DNA from: Parabacteroides distasonis
Lineage (GTDB): Bacteria > Bacteroidota > Bacteroidia > Bacteroidales > Tannerellaceae
Direction of reading: 5' to 3'
Assembly: GCA_015060925.1 (NCBI GenBank)
Contig: SUXM01000003.1
Location: 89,613 to 153,612, forward strand
Length of the DNA: 64,000 nt
This document shows, piece by piece, positions 24,029-33,436 of the stretch. The notes under the pieces are model-generated. The model saw nothing but the letters and a program-made list of their open reading frames with translations. It was not told where the DNA came from and made no database searches. A program made the position numbers and the translations under genes. How positions within the stretch are numbered: the first letter of the stretch is position 1; each line of letters begins with the position of its first letter.

Positions 24029-24832
24029 ATGAAATGTAAGTTCATAGCTATAGCTATCTTTTTCACTTTATTGGTGAGTGCTTGTTCGGTTCCAAAAGAT
24101 GTAACCTATTTTCAAGGAGTTGATGATTTAACTACGGAACAGCTGGAACAGATGAGTCAAACCTATTCTACAAAAATTTGTCCAGATGATTTGTTGACCA
24201 TTACCGTAACGGGATGGGATCCTACCGTGACTACTCCTTTTAATCCACCGGTTTATGCGTATGCGGCACAAGGTGAAGTTTCAACAGTCTCCTCTCAACA
24301 ATTAAGAACCTATTTAGTAAGTAAGGATGGTTATATAAATTTCCCTGTTTTAGGACAGGTGAAGGTGGCTGGATTAAGTAAGCAAGAGTTAAGTGCTGAT
24401 TTACAAGAAAAGATAAAGCCATATTTAAAGGATCCGCTAGTAAATGTACAAATTGTGAATTTCAAGGTGACGATGATGGGGGAAGTTTCCCGTCCTGGAG
24501 CTATATCTGTGAAAAATGATAGACTATCCATCTTAGATGCTATAGGACAGGTCGGAGATCTTACGATTAATGCTAATAGAAAAAATGTTTTGGTGATTAG
24601 AGATAATAATGGTCAAAAAGAATTTGGTCGTTTAGATATGACTGATCCTGCTATTTTTACCTCTCCCTACTACTATTTAAGACAAAATGACGTGGTATAT
24701 GTAGAACCTAATGAGGCCAAGAAGAAAAATGCACGTTATAGTCAAGCTGAGCAATATAGTATAACGGTGTTCTCTTCTATTTTAAGTGCTATCTCTGTGA
24801 TAACAACAGTTGTATTGGCCATCACCAAATAA
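24029..24832 (+). CDS. Wza-like polysaccharide export lipoprotein
   Basis: A 267-aa protein. The signal peptide ends in lipobox LVSAC. The Poly_export domain (ICPDDLLTITVTGWDP, then VSKDGYINFPVLGQVKVAGLSKQEL) is followed by one SLBB repeat (VTMMGEVSRPGAISVKNDRLSILDAIG) and a C-terminal hydrophobic segment. It should form the outer-membrane pore for polysaccharide export. It is followed after 11 bp by the Wzc-like gene and opens the rightward half of the glycan locus. Confidence 0.93.
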   Translation: MKCKFIAIAIFFTLLVSACSVPKDVTYFQGVDDLTTEQLEQMSQTYSTKICPDDLLTITVTGWDPTVTTPFNPPVYAYAAQGEVSTVSSQQLRTYLVSKDGYINFPVLGQVKVAGLSKQELSADLQEKIKPYLKDPLVNVQIVNFKVTMMGEVSRPGAISVKNDRLSILDAIGQVGDLTINANRKNVLVIRDNNGQKEFGRLDMTDPAIFTSPYYYLRQNDVVYVEPNEAKKKNARYSQAEQYSITVFSSILSAISVITTVVLAITK

Positions 24833-24843
24833 GAAATGAAATT

Positions 24844-26439
24844 ATGGATATCAAAGATAATGAAGTTATAGGACTAAAAACTATTATAGTAGGTTACCTT
24901 TTACAATGGAGGTTGTTTTTGGCGGTTTTTATCTTTTCGATAATTCCTGCTGTATTATATTTAATTTTTTATCCTCGAACTTATGAAATAAAGGCAAGTA
25001 TTCAGATACAAGAGGACAAAGAGTTGGGTGGTGGAAGTTTTGGCTTAGGTGAAGCGGCCGGATTAATGAAATCATTCGGACTTGGGTCTGTTTCAGGTGG
25101 GTCTGTTAATATTGAAGATGAGATGATGACATTGACCTCTAATAAATTATTACGGGAAATGATATTAGAGTTGGGTGTTAATGTTGATTATTGTAAGCCA
25201 TTCTCGTTATTGAGAATGTATGAAAAGGTGCCTTTGGTTATGACTGCTGATTCTGTGACGAATGCTTGTTTATCAGAGGATGTTGATTTTATTGTTGTAA
25301 GTAAAGGTGGTAATTGGGAAGTTTCGGCTGAAACTAAAACAATGGATAAGAAGAACTTTCATTTTACATCATTACCGGCTGTCATAGATTTACCACTTGG
25401 TACTTTTGTCTTGAATTATAAAGGGGATAAAGAACCTATAACCTTTGACAAACTGAATATCACCTATCGTCCTGCAAGTTGGGTCGCTGAAGAGGTCGCT
25501 GATGAATTCTTTATAGAGGAGGTGTCTAAAACTTCAAATGTGATAGAATTGGGGTGTACTGATTATGAAAAGAAAAGAGGGGTGGATATGTTGAACTGTT
25601 TGGTGAAGAAATATAATGAACAGGCAGACTTTTATAAGAAAGATGAAGCAACAAAAACGCTTTCGTTTTTAGATGGTCGTATTCAAGGTATTGTTACAGA
25701 TTTAGCTGATATTGAAGAAAAAATAGAAGCATATAAGCGTAAACATAAATTGATGGATTTAGAACATGATGTGGAGTTTTATGTAGAACAAATGAAAGAA
25801 CTTCAAGCAAGGTTAATTGAATTGGAAGCTCAACAGAATGTTATCGATATGATGGATGATTTTGTGAAAGATCCTGCTAACAAGTATAATTTGGTTCCGG
25901 TTTTAATGAATGCCCAAGAGGGAGAAAAGGGTAGCCCGTTAATTACGTATAATGAAGTACTGTTGGAGCGTGCCCGTGTGATACAAAACTCGAACATTCA
26001 AAACCCTTTGGTTGCAACATTGTCGGAACAAGCAGACCAATTACGTTTAAGTGTGTTTGAAACTATAGGGAATGCGCGTAAAGGTTTACAGTTGTCTATC
26101 GCTGATATTAAACAAAAGGAAAAGCAAATTTATGATAAGATGAATAGCTATCCTGTTGCGGAACGTGAATATATCGAGCTTAGGCGTCAACAAGAAATAG
26201 TTCAAGGGGTCTATTTGATCTTATTGCAGAAAAGAGAAGAAAATGCTTTGATTTTAGGACAGGTTCGTGAAAAAGCAAAAATAGTTGATGATGCTTATGT
26301 GAAGAATAGACCGATTGGACCTCGTAAATTATACGCTTTGTTGGGTATGTTGGCTTTGACATTGGTTGTCCCTATTGGTTATTTGGCATGTAAAAATTTA
26401 TTGTCTTCTTTATTGGATGAATATAAGAAGCGAATGTAA
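24844..26439 (+). CDS. Wzz/Wzc-like chain-length and export protein without kinase domain
   Basis: A 531-aa protein. One membrane segment near residues 20-40 and one near 495-515 flank a large periplasmic part with long coiled coils (about 265-330 and 380-430). A proline-rich motif (KNRPIGPRKLY) precedes the second segment, as in Wzz. The cytoplasmic tyrosine kinase of Wzc is absent: the protein ends about 15 residues after the last membrane segment. A separate kinase may exist elsewhere, or none is used. Inner-membrane partner of the Wza-like protein. Confidence 0.9.
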   Translation: MDIKDNEVIGLKTIIVGYLLQWRLFLAVFIFSIIPAVLYLIFYPRTYEIKASIQIQEDKELGGGSFGLGEAAGLMKSFGLGSVSGGSVNIEDEMMTLTSNKLLREMILELGVNVDYCKPFSLLRMYEKVPLVMTADSVTNACLSEDVDFIVVSKGGNWEVSAETKTMDKKNFHFTSLPAVIDLPLGTFVLNYKGDKEPITFDKLNITYRPASWVAEEVADEFFIEEVSKTSNVIELGCTDYEKKRGVDMLNCLVKKYNEQADFYKKDEATKTLSFLDGRIQGIVTDLADIEEKIEAYKRKHKLMDLEHDVEFYVEQMKELQARLIELEAQQNVIDMMDDFVKDPANKYNLVPVLMNAQEGEKGSPLITYNEVLLERARVIQNSNIQNPLVATLSEQADQLRLSVFETIGNARKGLQLSIADIKQKEKQIYDKMNSYPVAEREYIELRRQQEIVQGVYLILLQKREENALILGQVREKAKIVDDAYVKNRPIGPRKLYALLGMLALTLVVPIGYLACKNLLSSLLDEYKKRM

Positions 26440-26442
26440 ATA

Positions 26443-27057
26443 ATGGTCAGTATGCGTGTAATCGCTCTTATTATATATAATGTTGTGTATTTACTACGAG
26501 GATGTGTAAATCGTTTTCTCTCTTTTTTCTATAAACGATTGATGCTACATTGTGGTAAAAATGTACGTTTTGGAGCTCTTTCGTCAACGATTATCCCGTA
26601 TAACCATTTGTCTATTGGGGATGATGTTTACTTGGGCCCTCATGCTGTGATTTTATCAACAGAAAGTAATGTCTATATAGGAAATAAGGTTTTATTTGGC
26701 CCCCATGTAACAATTATTGGTGGGGATCATCGTTATACAGATATAGGTCGATTTATTTATGATGTACATGATAAACGACCAGATGATGACAAAGATGTTT
26801 ATATAGAAGATGATGTTTGGATAGGTACAAATGTGACCATTTTAAAAGGGGTTACAGTTGGACGTGGAGCTGTGGTTGCCGCAGGAGCTTTGATTATAAA
26901 GAATGTCCCTCCTTACGCAATTGTTGGTGGAGTTCCAGCTAAGGTTTTAAAGTTTAGATGGGATATACAAGAAACAATGCAACATGAATTGGAGTTGTAT
27001 CCTTCTGATAGGCGATTCACAAAAGAAGAATTGATAAATCAACGTAATGAAAACTAA
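26443..27057 (+). CDS. Left-handed beta-helix acyltransferase
   Basis: A 204-aa protein with hexapeptide repeats (SIGDDVYLGPHAVILST..., then VYIEDDVWIGTNVTILKGVTVGRGAVVAAGALI), ending in the usual IVGGVPAKVLKFR block of the NodL/LacA/Maa O-acetyltransferases. A hydrophobic N-terminus may place it near the membrane. It probably acetylates a sugar of the repeat unit. It overlaps the next gene by 11 bp. Confidence 0.9.
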   Translation: MVSMRVIALIIYNVVYLLRGCVNRFLSFFYKRLMLHCGKNVRFGALSSTIIPYNHLSIGDDVYLGPHAVILSTESNVYIGNKVLFGPHVTIIGGDHRYTDIGRFIYDVHDKRPDDDKDVYIEDDVWIGTNVTILKGVTVGRGAVVAAGALIIKNVPPYAIVGGVPAKVLKFRWDIQETMQHELELYPSDRRFTKEELINQRNEN

Positions 27058-28081
27058 AAGGGCTCTGATATTAGCGACTTCTCGAAAAACACGTGGGGGA
27101 GTAACGGCTGTTTTAAAAGCTTATGAACAGTTCCCTTTTTGGGAAATGTATAAAGTTCGTTGGATAGAAACTCATATAGATAAGCATAAAATAGTAAAGT
27201 ATTTGTTTGCTATAAAAGCTTTGGTTCAATATATTATGTGTGTGTGGTTCTATGATATAGTGCATATTCATACAAGTGAACTTCCTTCTGTTAGACGAAA
27301 GTATTTGTTTTTTAAGATTGCAAAACTATTACGTAAAAAGATTATCATTCACCTTCATATCGGAAATCAATTAGCGGAGCAAAAAGGAAATTTTTATTAT
27401 AAAGAGCTTTTTGAAGGTGCTGACAAAATAATTGTATTATCACAATCAATCCGTCAGACATTGATCCGTTTGTTTGGGGTTGAGAAAAAGATTTATGTAA
27501 TCAATAATCCTTGTCCGATTGTCCCTTCTGTTCAATATTCAGATACTCATAAGGAAATTCTTTTTGCTGGAACATTAAATCAAAATAAAGGCTATTCTGT
27601 ATTGATTCGTGCATTTGCTCAAATAGCTTCAAGTTTCCCAGAATGGAAACTTGTTATTGCTGGAAATGGGGAATTAGCAAAAGCAAAGCAGATTGCATCT
27701 GAATGTGGAATACTTGATCAGGTTCTTTTTCCTGGTTGGGTTAAAGGTAAATTAAAAGATCTTTTATTTAGAAAAGCTTCTGTTTTCTGTTTGGCAAGTT
27801 ATGCGGAAGGCTTTCCTATGGCTGTTTTAGATGCTTGGTCGTATGGGATACCTGTTATTTCAACACCTGTAGGGGGGTTGCCTGATGTATTGTTGGAAGG
27901 AGAAAACGTTTTGTTTTTTCAACCGGGAGATATAGATGGGTTATCAGATAAACTAAAGTATTTGTTGACTGATGCTTCTTTACGCTTACGTTTATCTGAA
28001 GCTTCGTTATGTTTAGCGAATAGTAAATTTAGTGTAAGTTATATCAATGAGCAGTTGATGGATCTATATGAAAATTTATAA
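27047..28081 (+). CDS. GT4-family glycosyltransferase
   Basis: A 344-aa GT-B enzyme. The C-terminal donor-binding part shows EILFAGTLNQNKGYSVLIRAF and YAEGFPMAVLDAWSYGIPVISTPVGGLPDVL, the signature of GT4. The N-terminal half has the TSELPSVRRKYLFFK acceptor region. Sugar donor unknown. Start overlaps the acetyltransferase by 11 bp; the WecG-like gene follows after 4 bp. Confidence 0.9.
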   Translation: MKTKRALILATSRKTRGGVTAVLKAYEQFPFWEMYKVRWIETHIDKHKIVKYLFAIKALVQYIMCVWFYDIVHIHTSELPSVRRKYLFFKIAKLLRKKIIIHLHIGNQLAEQKGNFYYKELFEGADKIIVLSQSIRQTLIRLFGVEKKIYVINNPCPIVPSVQYSDTHKEILFAGTLNQNKGYSVLIRAFAQIASSFPEWKLVIAGNGELAKAKQIASECGILDQVLFPGWVKGKLKDLLFRKASVFCLASYAEGFPMAVLDAWSYGIPVISTPVGGLPDVLLEGENVLFFQPGDIDGLSDKLKYLLTDASLRLRLSEASLCLANSKFSVSYINEQLMDLYENL

Positions 28082-28085
28082 GTAA

Positions 28086-28805
28086 ATGAAAAAAATTAAA
28101 TTATCAGATTATAATATTACATCTAATTTTACGTTGGAGGATATTCCGGATGGACGTATTTTGGTTAATACGATTAATGCTTATTCTTGGGTCATGGCAG
28201 ATAAAGATCCTTTATTTAAACGAGCTTTGATCGAAAGTGACTATTTACTTCCGGATGGTGTTTCTATAACTTGGGCTGCCCGTTTTATAAATAAAGAATC
28301 TGTACCTAAATTTGCAGGAGCTGATTTGCATAAATTATTATTGGAAGTATTAAATAGAAAAAAAGGTAAGTGTTTCTATTTAGGTGCTTCTGATCAGACT
28401 TTATCTCAAATAAAAGAACATTTAGCTTTAGAATATCCTAATGTTGGTGTATGTACTTATAGCCCTCCCTATAAGACCTCATTTTCATTATCGGATAATC
28501 AAAAGATGATTGAAGCGATAAATGATTTTGAGCCAGACGTGCTGTTTGTAGGAATGACTGCTCCTAAACAAGAAAAATGGATTATAGAAAATGCTTCATT
28601 TGTGAAAGCACATGTCATTACAGGTATTGGTGCTGTTTTTGATTTTTATGCAGGAACAAAAGAACGTCCTGCCCAATGGATGATAGATTGGGGATTGGAA
28701 TGGTTGGGACGTTTAATAAGTGATCCCAAACGATTATGGAAGAGATATGTCGTTTATAATCCTGTGTTTGTTTATAAAATATTAAAAATCAAGTATGGGT
28801 TTTAA
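28086..28805 (+). CDS. WecG/TagA/CpsF-family (GT26) glycosyltransferase
   Basis: A 239-aa protein. The motifs LLPDGVSITWAARF, FYLGASDQTL, GMTAPKQEKWI and ITGIGAVFDFYAGTKERPAQWM define GT26. These add a ManNAc(A)- or Glc-type residue to the lipid-linked first sugar. Its 3' end overlaps the 3' end of the convergent LicD gene by 24 bp. Confidence 0.93.
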   Translation: MKKIKLSDYNITSNFTLEDIPDGRILVNTINAYSWVMADKDPLFKRALIESDYLLPDGVSITWAARFINKESVPKFAGADLHKLLLEVLNRKKGKCFYLGASDQTLSQIKEHLALEYPNVGVCTYSPPYKTSFSLSDNQKMIEAINDFEPDVLFVGMTAPKQEKWIIENASFVKAHVITGIGAVFDFYAGTKERPAQWMIDWGLEWLGRLISDPKRLWKRYVVYNPVFVYKILKIKYGF

Positions 28806-29642
28806 CATCGAAGCATGTTTTTGTATTTGCTGTTCCGGTGGTGGCGGAGTCATATAATTAGGCCCATATAATTCTGAAAGATAAGCATCTGCATTATGAG
28901 GCCCTAAAAAACGATGATTCTCAAAAGTGTATTCTTTTAGGGGAAAAATATCTTGATAATTGAAATATCTTCTCCATGGTGTGTCAAATCCATGGCCGAT
29001 ATAACAATTTTTTTCTAATTTCTTATTTGTATCGATTAACGATTGTGCTTTGTTTTTTAAATACCTTTGAGTAAGATAACGTAATATTGGTTTCCCTATA
29101 GTAATACATTTTTTAATAAAAGATGTTTTATCTAATTCTGCGTCTAATCCTTTGCATAAATAATAAAAATAGGTTTTAACTTGTTGTTCTTTTTTGAATA
29201 AGTTAGGTTCTAAGTGATAGCGATCTGCGGGAAATATATCAATAAATAATCCCATATTATATTTTTTTCTCTCTGTACCTTCTGCTATGATAAGGCTTTT
29301 GGTATCTCTAATTTTACAGGGTAAAGCTAAATAATCATAATATGGGTCTGTTTCTCTTGTTTGAAGAAACAGGTCTTTAGGTAATTCTTCCTTGGCTATA
29401 TCAAGAAATCTTTCGTAATCCTCCCGGATCATACAAATATCTAAATCATCATCCCATGGTATAAACCCTTGATGACGTACAGCCCCTAATAGAGTACCTG
29501 AACACATCCAATATGTTAAATGATGCTTTTTACAGATATGATCTAATATGGCAAGCATACGTAACATGACCAATTGTGCTTGCCTAAGGGGAGTATTACC
29601 TGATTTTCTGTTATCCGGAAAGAGTAAATCGTAGTTAGTCAT
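28782..29642 (-). CDS. LicD-family phosphotransferase
   Basis: A 286-aa protein. The LicD signature is clear: YWMCSGTLLGAVRHQGFIPW then DDDLDICM (about residues 40-67). LicD enzymes transfer phosphocholine or similar groups from CDP-linked donors to surface glycans. The locus also holds a LicC/PntC-like cytidylyltransferase fusion, which could make the CDP donor. Last gene of the leftward half of the locus. Confidence 0.92.
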   Translation of the reverse strand: MTNYDLLFPDNRKSGNTPLRQAQLVMLRMLAILDHICKKHHLTYWMCSGTLLGAVRHQGFIPWDDDLDICMIREDYERFLDIAKEELPKDLFLQTRETDPYYDYLALPCKIRDTKSLIIAEGTERKKYNMGLFIDIFPADRYHLEPNLFKKEQQVKTYFYYLCKGLDAELDKTSFIKKCITIGKPILRYLTQRYLKNKAQSLIDTNKKLEKNCYIGHGFDTPWRRYFNYQDIFPLKEYTFENHRFLGPHNADAYLSELYGPNYMTPPPPEQQIQKHASMLKPILDF

Positions 29643-29646
29643 TTTC

Positions 29647-30891
29647 TTAAATATTAGTTGTTTCTTGTTCTTGATGTTCGTGATTTAGAATTTGTTCTTT
29701 CTGGTTTGCAACGATTAAACCTAAAAAAATCATCATAAATAAACCTCTATTGCTAGTAAAAGAGGCATCTGCTATGTTTTCAATAAGTAAATAACCTATA
29801 ATTAAACATGCGATTGTAAATAATTGGGCATTATTGATTTTTTTGCTGCATTTTATTGATTTACAGATAATATAAATCCAAAATGAAACAAACAATATTA
29901 TACCTACAATCCCAAATTGAGCTAAAGATGGATAATAGGTATCTGCTATAAACTTATTGTATGCTTTACTAAGTCCCCATACGTAGTCAATACCATATTC
30001 TGTATAAATAGAGGAATAATGGATTGCGGATGCATGTGTCGCAAAACTGGCTAAACCTGAACCAAAAGGAATATAGTCTATTAGAATGAGAAAAGAGGTA
30101 GAGTATAACATGAAACGAGCGATCAAATCTTTATTTTCATTATCATCTGACATCCCTTGAATAAAATATAAATCTAATTTTTCTCTAGCAACGAATGCCA
30201 TAACTGAAATGAGTACAAGAGAGGCTACAATGTTTTTGGTATTTAATTTTAGGTTTTCAGGTTTGCCTAAATATAATACAACGAAAAGAGCAAGGGCATA
30301 AAATCCATAGAATTTAGAACGTCCGGATGCTATGCCTGCTGCAAGCATGATGAAAAAAATCAATTTTTCTTTTTTGGTAAATTTCCCGCAATACAAATAG
30401 GTAAAAGATAGAGCTGTAACAATAGCTGCATAACAAGAAGGATGTCCTACTGTATGGTTGAAAAAATGCTCATCAGTAGCTCCTATAAGTCCAATAGGTA
30501 GAAAAAGAAACCAAAATAATAGACTTGTTTCTTGTAAGATTTTTTTTTGATTTTCATTGAATTTGGGCATTAGCTGATATGTGCAGAAAAAGGCTAAATA
30601 GGGCTTTATTTGAATGATTAAATCAGTCCCTATTGCTTTTATAGAGTTACTACCTATGTAAATTGAATAGAGAAAATAGAAGGTAAATATAAATAATGTT
30701 AATAAAAAAACTTTGTTTATTGGCCAATCGGGAGTTGTAAACATTTGCTTGAAGAATAAAACAAGCAAAAGACCTCCGCAAATTTCATCTGCTGCTTTGA
30801 AACCGATGATATCATAGAATATAATTCCGGCAAATAGGGTTATAATAAAGAGATAATAAAAATATATGTTTGTAAATTCTTGTTGTTTCAT
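29647..30891 (-). CDS. Wzy/O-antigen-ligase-like membrane protein
   Basis: A 414-aa polytopic protein with about 11 hydrophobic segments and one long loop (about residues 245-310, with GSGLASFATHASAIHYSS). That pattern is usual for Wzy polymerases and WaaL ligases. With a Wzx neighbour, polymerase is the better guess. Four bp separate it from LicD. Confidence 0.82.
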   Translation of the reverse strand: MKQQEFTNIYFYYLFIITLFAGIIFYDIIGFKAADEICGGLLLVLFFKQMFTTPDWPINKVFLLTLFIFTFYFLYSIYIGSNSIKAIGTDLIIQIKPYLAFFCTYQLMPKFNENQKKILQETSLLFWFLFLPIGLIGATDEHFFNHTVGHPSCYAAIVTALSFTYLYCGKFTKKEKLIFFIMLAAGIASGRSKFYGFYALALFVVLYLGKPENLKLNTKNIVASLVLISVMAFVAREKLDLYFIQGMSDDNENKDLIARFMLYSTSFLILIDYIPFGSGLASFATHASAIHYSSIYTEYGIDYVWGLSKAYNKFIADTYYPSLAQFGIVGIILFVSFWIYIICKSIKCSKKINNAQLFTIACLIIGYLLIENIADASFTSNRGLFMMIFLGLIVANQKEQILNHEHQEQETTNI

Positions 30892-31055
30892 TTGTAATAT
30901 TCTTAGAATGAGGTCAAATTTACTATATTTTTTTGATCTATCTTGTTTTTGTTGTTGAGTTATATATTCAGCCTTTTATTTTCTCTCTTAAGGTAAAAGC
31001 ATCTTTTATAAATAGAATGATCCTTTTTCTGATTTATACAGTGCCTATTGGATGG

Positions 31056-32303
31056 TCAATGAGATTTCCAGAGCTTGAATTTATGAACTCCCCATCCCCG
31101 AAAAAGGATAAGTAAACTTTCAGATATTACGACCATTATTGCAACTGTAACTGGTTGTAAAATATTACAAATATAAAGAAATAATAATCCTATTATGTGT
31201 GTTAAAGAGGTACAAACAATAGTCCAATTGGTATAATGTGGATGTCCCATAGCAGCTAAGAAAGGATAACCTAATAACATGGATGGAATGGTGACAAAAC
31301 ATGCAAGTAGTAAGATCTTGAATATTTTAAGGATTGTAGGGTCTGTTGCACCATATACAATATTGAGAATAAAAGCGGAAAGTAAAATTGTCATTGTCAC
31401 ACAAAAAATATTGGTAATAGATATGCGATAAAAAACCTTTTTAAAGAAAGGTATATTTTTTGTTTTAGCAATGTGAGGGAATAGTACTCCGGTAAAAGGC
31501 AATAATAATTGATTGTAGGCTTGATACAATTTTTCTGCAGCAGAATAGTAACCTACAGCAGTATTTCCACATATTAAACCTAAAATAAAAGAATTACTTG
31601 TGGTAAATAGAGAAGTGGAGAGACGTGATAAAAAATAGGTAGAACTGTCTTTTAGTACAAATAGAATGTCTTTGATAGAGGTAAAATACCATTTCATCTC
31701 CATCTTTAAATAGATAATAAAAAGGCTGATTAAACCAGCTAAGATGAAACCAAGACTATAACATATGGGTACGTATATATAATGTTCGGGTTTACGGATA
31801 AAGATGAAAAAAGGTAGGAAACTACATGTTTTTGCTATGATGTTGAACATAGTAATGTATTTCATGTTTTCCATCCCTTGAAAAAACCACATAGGGAACA
31901 TTACATTTCCGATAACCATGCCGAAGTATAAAAGATAAAAAAGAGATTCTTGTTCAAATTTTTTTGTAAATGAAGTAAGGATTAATAAAATGAGAAAACT
32001 CATAAAACAAAGAATGAAACGACCTATTAAAGCACTATTTAAAAAAGTGTTAACATCTTTTATGTTTTCTCTGTGTTGGGAAATATATTTAGTACCAGAT
32101 AAATTGAATCCAAAATCGGTAAACATGATAAAATACTGCATGAGTGCATATCCGAATGTTACTAGCCCCCATCTTTCAACTCCTAAAACTCTGAAAAGAA
32201 AAGGGAATGAGAGTAATGGTAATAAGTAATTTATACCTTGGAGTAGTACCAATGATATAAAATTTGAAACCATGGGATTATTAAGTTTTTTCTTTATGGA
32301 CAT
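31056..32303 (-). CDS. Wzx-like polysaccharide flippase
   Basis: A 415-aa MATE/PST-type membrane protein with about 12 hydrophobic segments. The N-terminal LPLLSFPFLFRVLGVERWGLVTFGYALMQYF is characteristic of Wzx (RfbX). It would flip the lipid-linked repeat unit. A 164-bp gap separates it from the Wzy-like gene; no other gene is seen there. Twelve bp from the upstream dehydrogenase. Confidence 0.93.
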   Translation of the reverse strand: MSIKKKLNNPMVSNFISLVLLQGINYLLPLLSFPFLFRVLGVERWGLVTFGYALMQYFIMFTDFGFNLSGTKYISQHRENIKDVNTFLNSALIGRFILCFMSFLILLILTSFTKKFEQESLFYLLYFGMVIGNVMFPMWFFQGMENMKYITMFNIIAKTCSFLPFFIFIRKPEHYIYVPICYSLGFILAGLISLFIIYLKMEMKWYFTSIKDILFVLKDSSTYFLSRLSTSLFTTSNSFILGLICGNTAVGYYSAAEKLYQAYNQLLLPFTGVLFPHIAKTKNIPFFKKVFYRISITNIFCVTMTILLSAFILNIVYGATDPTILKIFKILLLACFVTIPSMLLGYPFLAAMGHPHYTNWTIVCTSLTHIIGLLFLYICNILQPVTVAIMVVISESLLILFRGWGVHKFKLWKSH

Positions 32304-32314
32304 TGGTGAACTGT

Positions 32315-33430
32315 TTATAGTTGATATAAATCTTCGATTGTTTTGATACCGAAATTTTGTATAATACCAGAGTCTTGAATATCTTTACCTCTTAATGTTC
32401 CATTTACTAAATATTCTTTGCCCATTCTTTTTTGTATCCATAAGATAATTTGATCTATTTGAGGTGTGTCTATGGATAAAAGTAATCCGAATGATTTAAT
32501 AATTAACAAACCATAAGGTATGTCCTCTGTAAAATATCGATTAGTATAGTCTACCTTATATTTTTCTTGATAAGGTTTCATTGCCATTTTAATACCTTTG
32601 AATGCTTGGATAGAACGAATCTTTTTAGTCAAAGAGGATGCATCTGTTGATTCGTAGTAGGTGAGTAAAGAGGGGATCTCTTTCTGATGAATAGATAAAC
32701 AAGAGATAATTTGTTGAAACTCTTGATCGCTTTGTAATAAAACCTCGGAACTGTAATTGTCCCATTCTTCGTAAAAAAGGAACTCTTTGTCGTATACATC
32801 TGTCGATAGTTGTGAGAACATACTATAAATTCGTGCAGGATGTAAAAGTGGATTGCTATTAGTTAATGTAGCTTCTAAATAATGATTTAGTGAGATTGTT
32901 TTTGTTTTTAGTGATTGGGTAAAAAAAGTGGATAAACGATCTAAATCACTATTTTTATTTCCTCCAATTTTTAAAATGGATTTGTATCCTTTTAATTCTG
33001 CACTTTTCCCATATTCTTTAACTCGGCTTATAAATGGTACGCGTTGAAAGCCAAAAAAATGTTTCTCCTGACCTAAAATATGATTGGCCATCCAGAAAAA
33101 ACCATTGCTACAAACTACAGAACCAATTTCTGTATCTTTCTTTATATAAGGAGCAATAGTTGTAAGTGTTTGAGGAATTAAATATCCAGGAACACATAAT
33201 AAAACTATATCTGCATCAGGTATGACCTCTTGGGGATTAGATGATATTTTTTTTATATGTCCTTTTATTATTTCTCCATTACAGTCTGTAATGTCTATTT
33301 GATTCGACCATGCTAACGGATGACCTGTTAATAGATTAACCTGGAAATCCCCATTTTGACTAATATTGGCAGAGATTGTATGCCCTAAACTACCTCCTCC
33401 ACAAATGCATATGGTTTGATAATCTTGCAT
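32315..33430 (-). CDS. Opine (octopine/nopaline)-dehydrogenase-like enzyme
   Basis: A 371-aa protein. An N-terminal Rossmann motif (ICICGGGSLGHTISANI, residues 8-24) and VLLCVPGYLIPQTL are followed by a helical C-terminal domain with NSNPLLHPARIY, which contains the conserved Asn-x-x-x-H-x-x of octopine dehydrogenases. Such enzymes reductively join an amino acid and an alpha-keto acid with NAD(P)H. Within a glycan locus it may make an unusual amino-acid or opine substituent. It sits 6 bp from the cytidylyltransferase-aminotransferase gene, so the two probably work together. Confidence 0.8.
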   Translation of the reverse strand: MQDYQTICICGGGSLGHTISANISQNGDFQVNLLTGHPLAWSNQIDITDCNGEIIKGHIKKISSNPQEVIPDADIVLLCVPGYLIPQTLTTIAPYIKKDTEIGSVVCSNGFFWMANHILGQEKHFFGFQRVPFISRVKEYGKSAELKGYKSILKIGGNKNSDLDRLSTFFTQSLKTKTISLNHYLEATLTNSNPLLHPARIYSMFSQLSTDVYDKEFLFYEEWDNYSSEVLLQSDQEFQQIISCLSIHQKEIPSLLTYYESTDASSLTKKIRSIQAFKGIKMAMKPYQEKYKVDYTNRYFTEDIPYGLLIIKSFGLLLSIDTPQIDQIILWIQKRMGKEYLVNGTLRGKDIQDSGIIQNFGIKTIEDLYQL

Positions 33431-33436
33431 GATAAC

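Noticed and set aside
30892..31055. Short open frame in the gap between Wzy- and Wzx-like genes
   Set aside because: It overlaps the Wzx-like gene on the other strand, and has no recognised motif or promoter.
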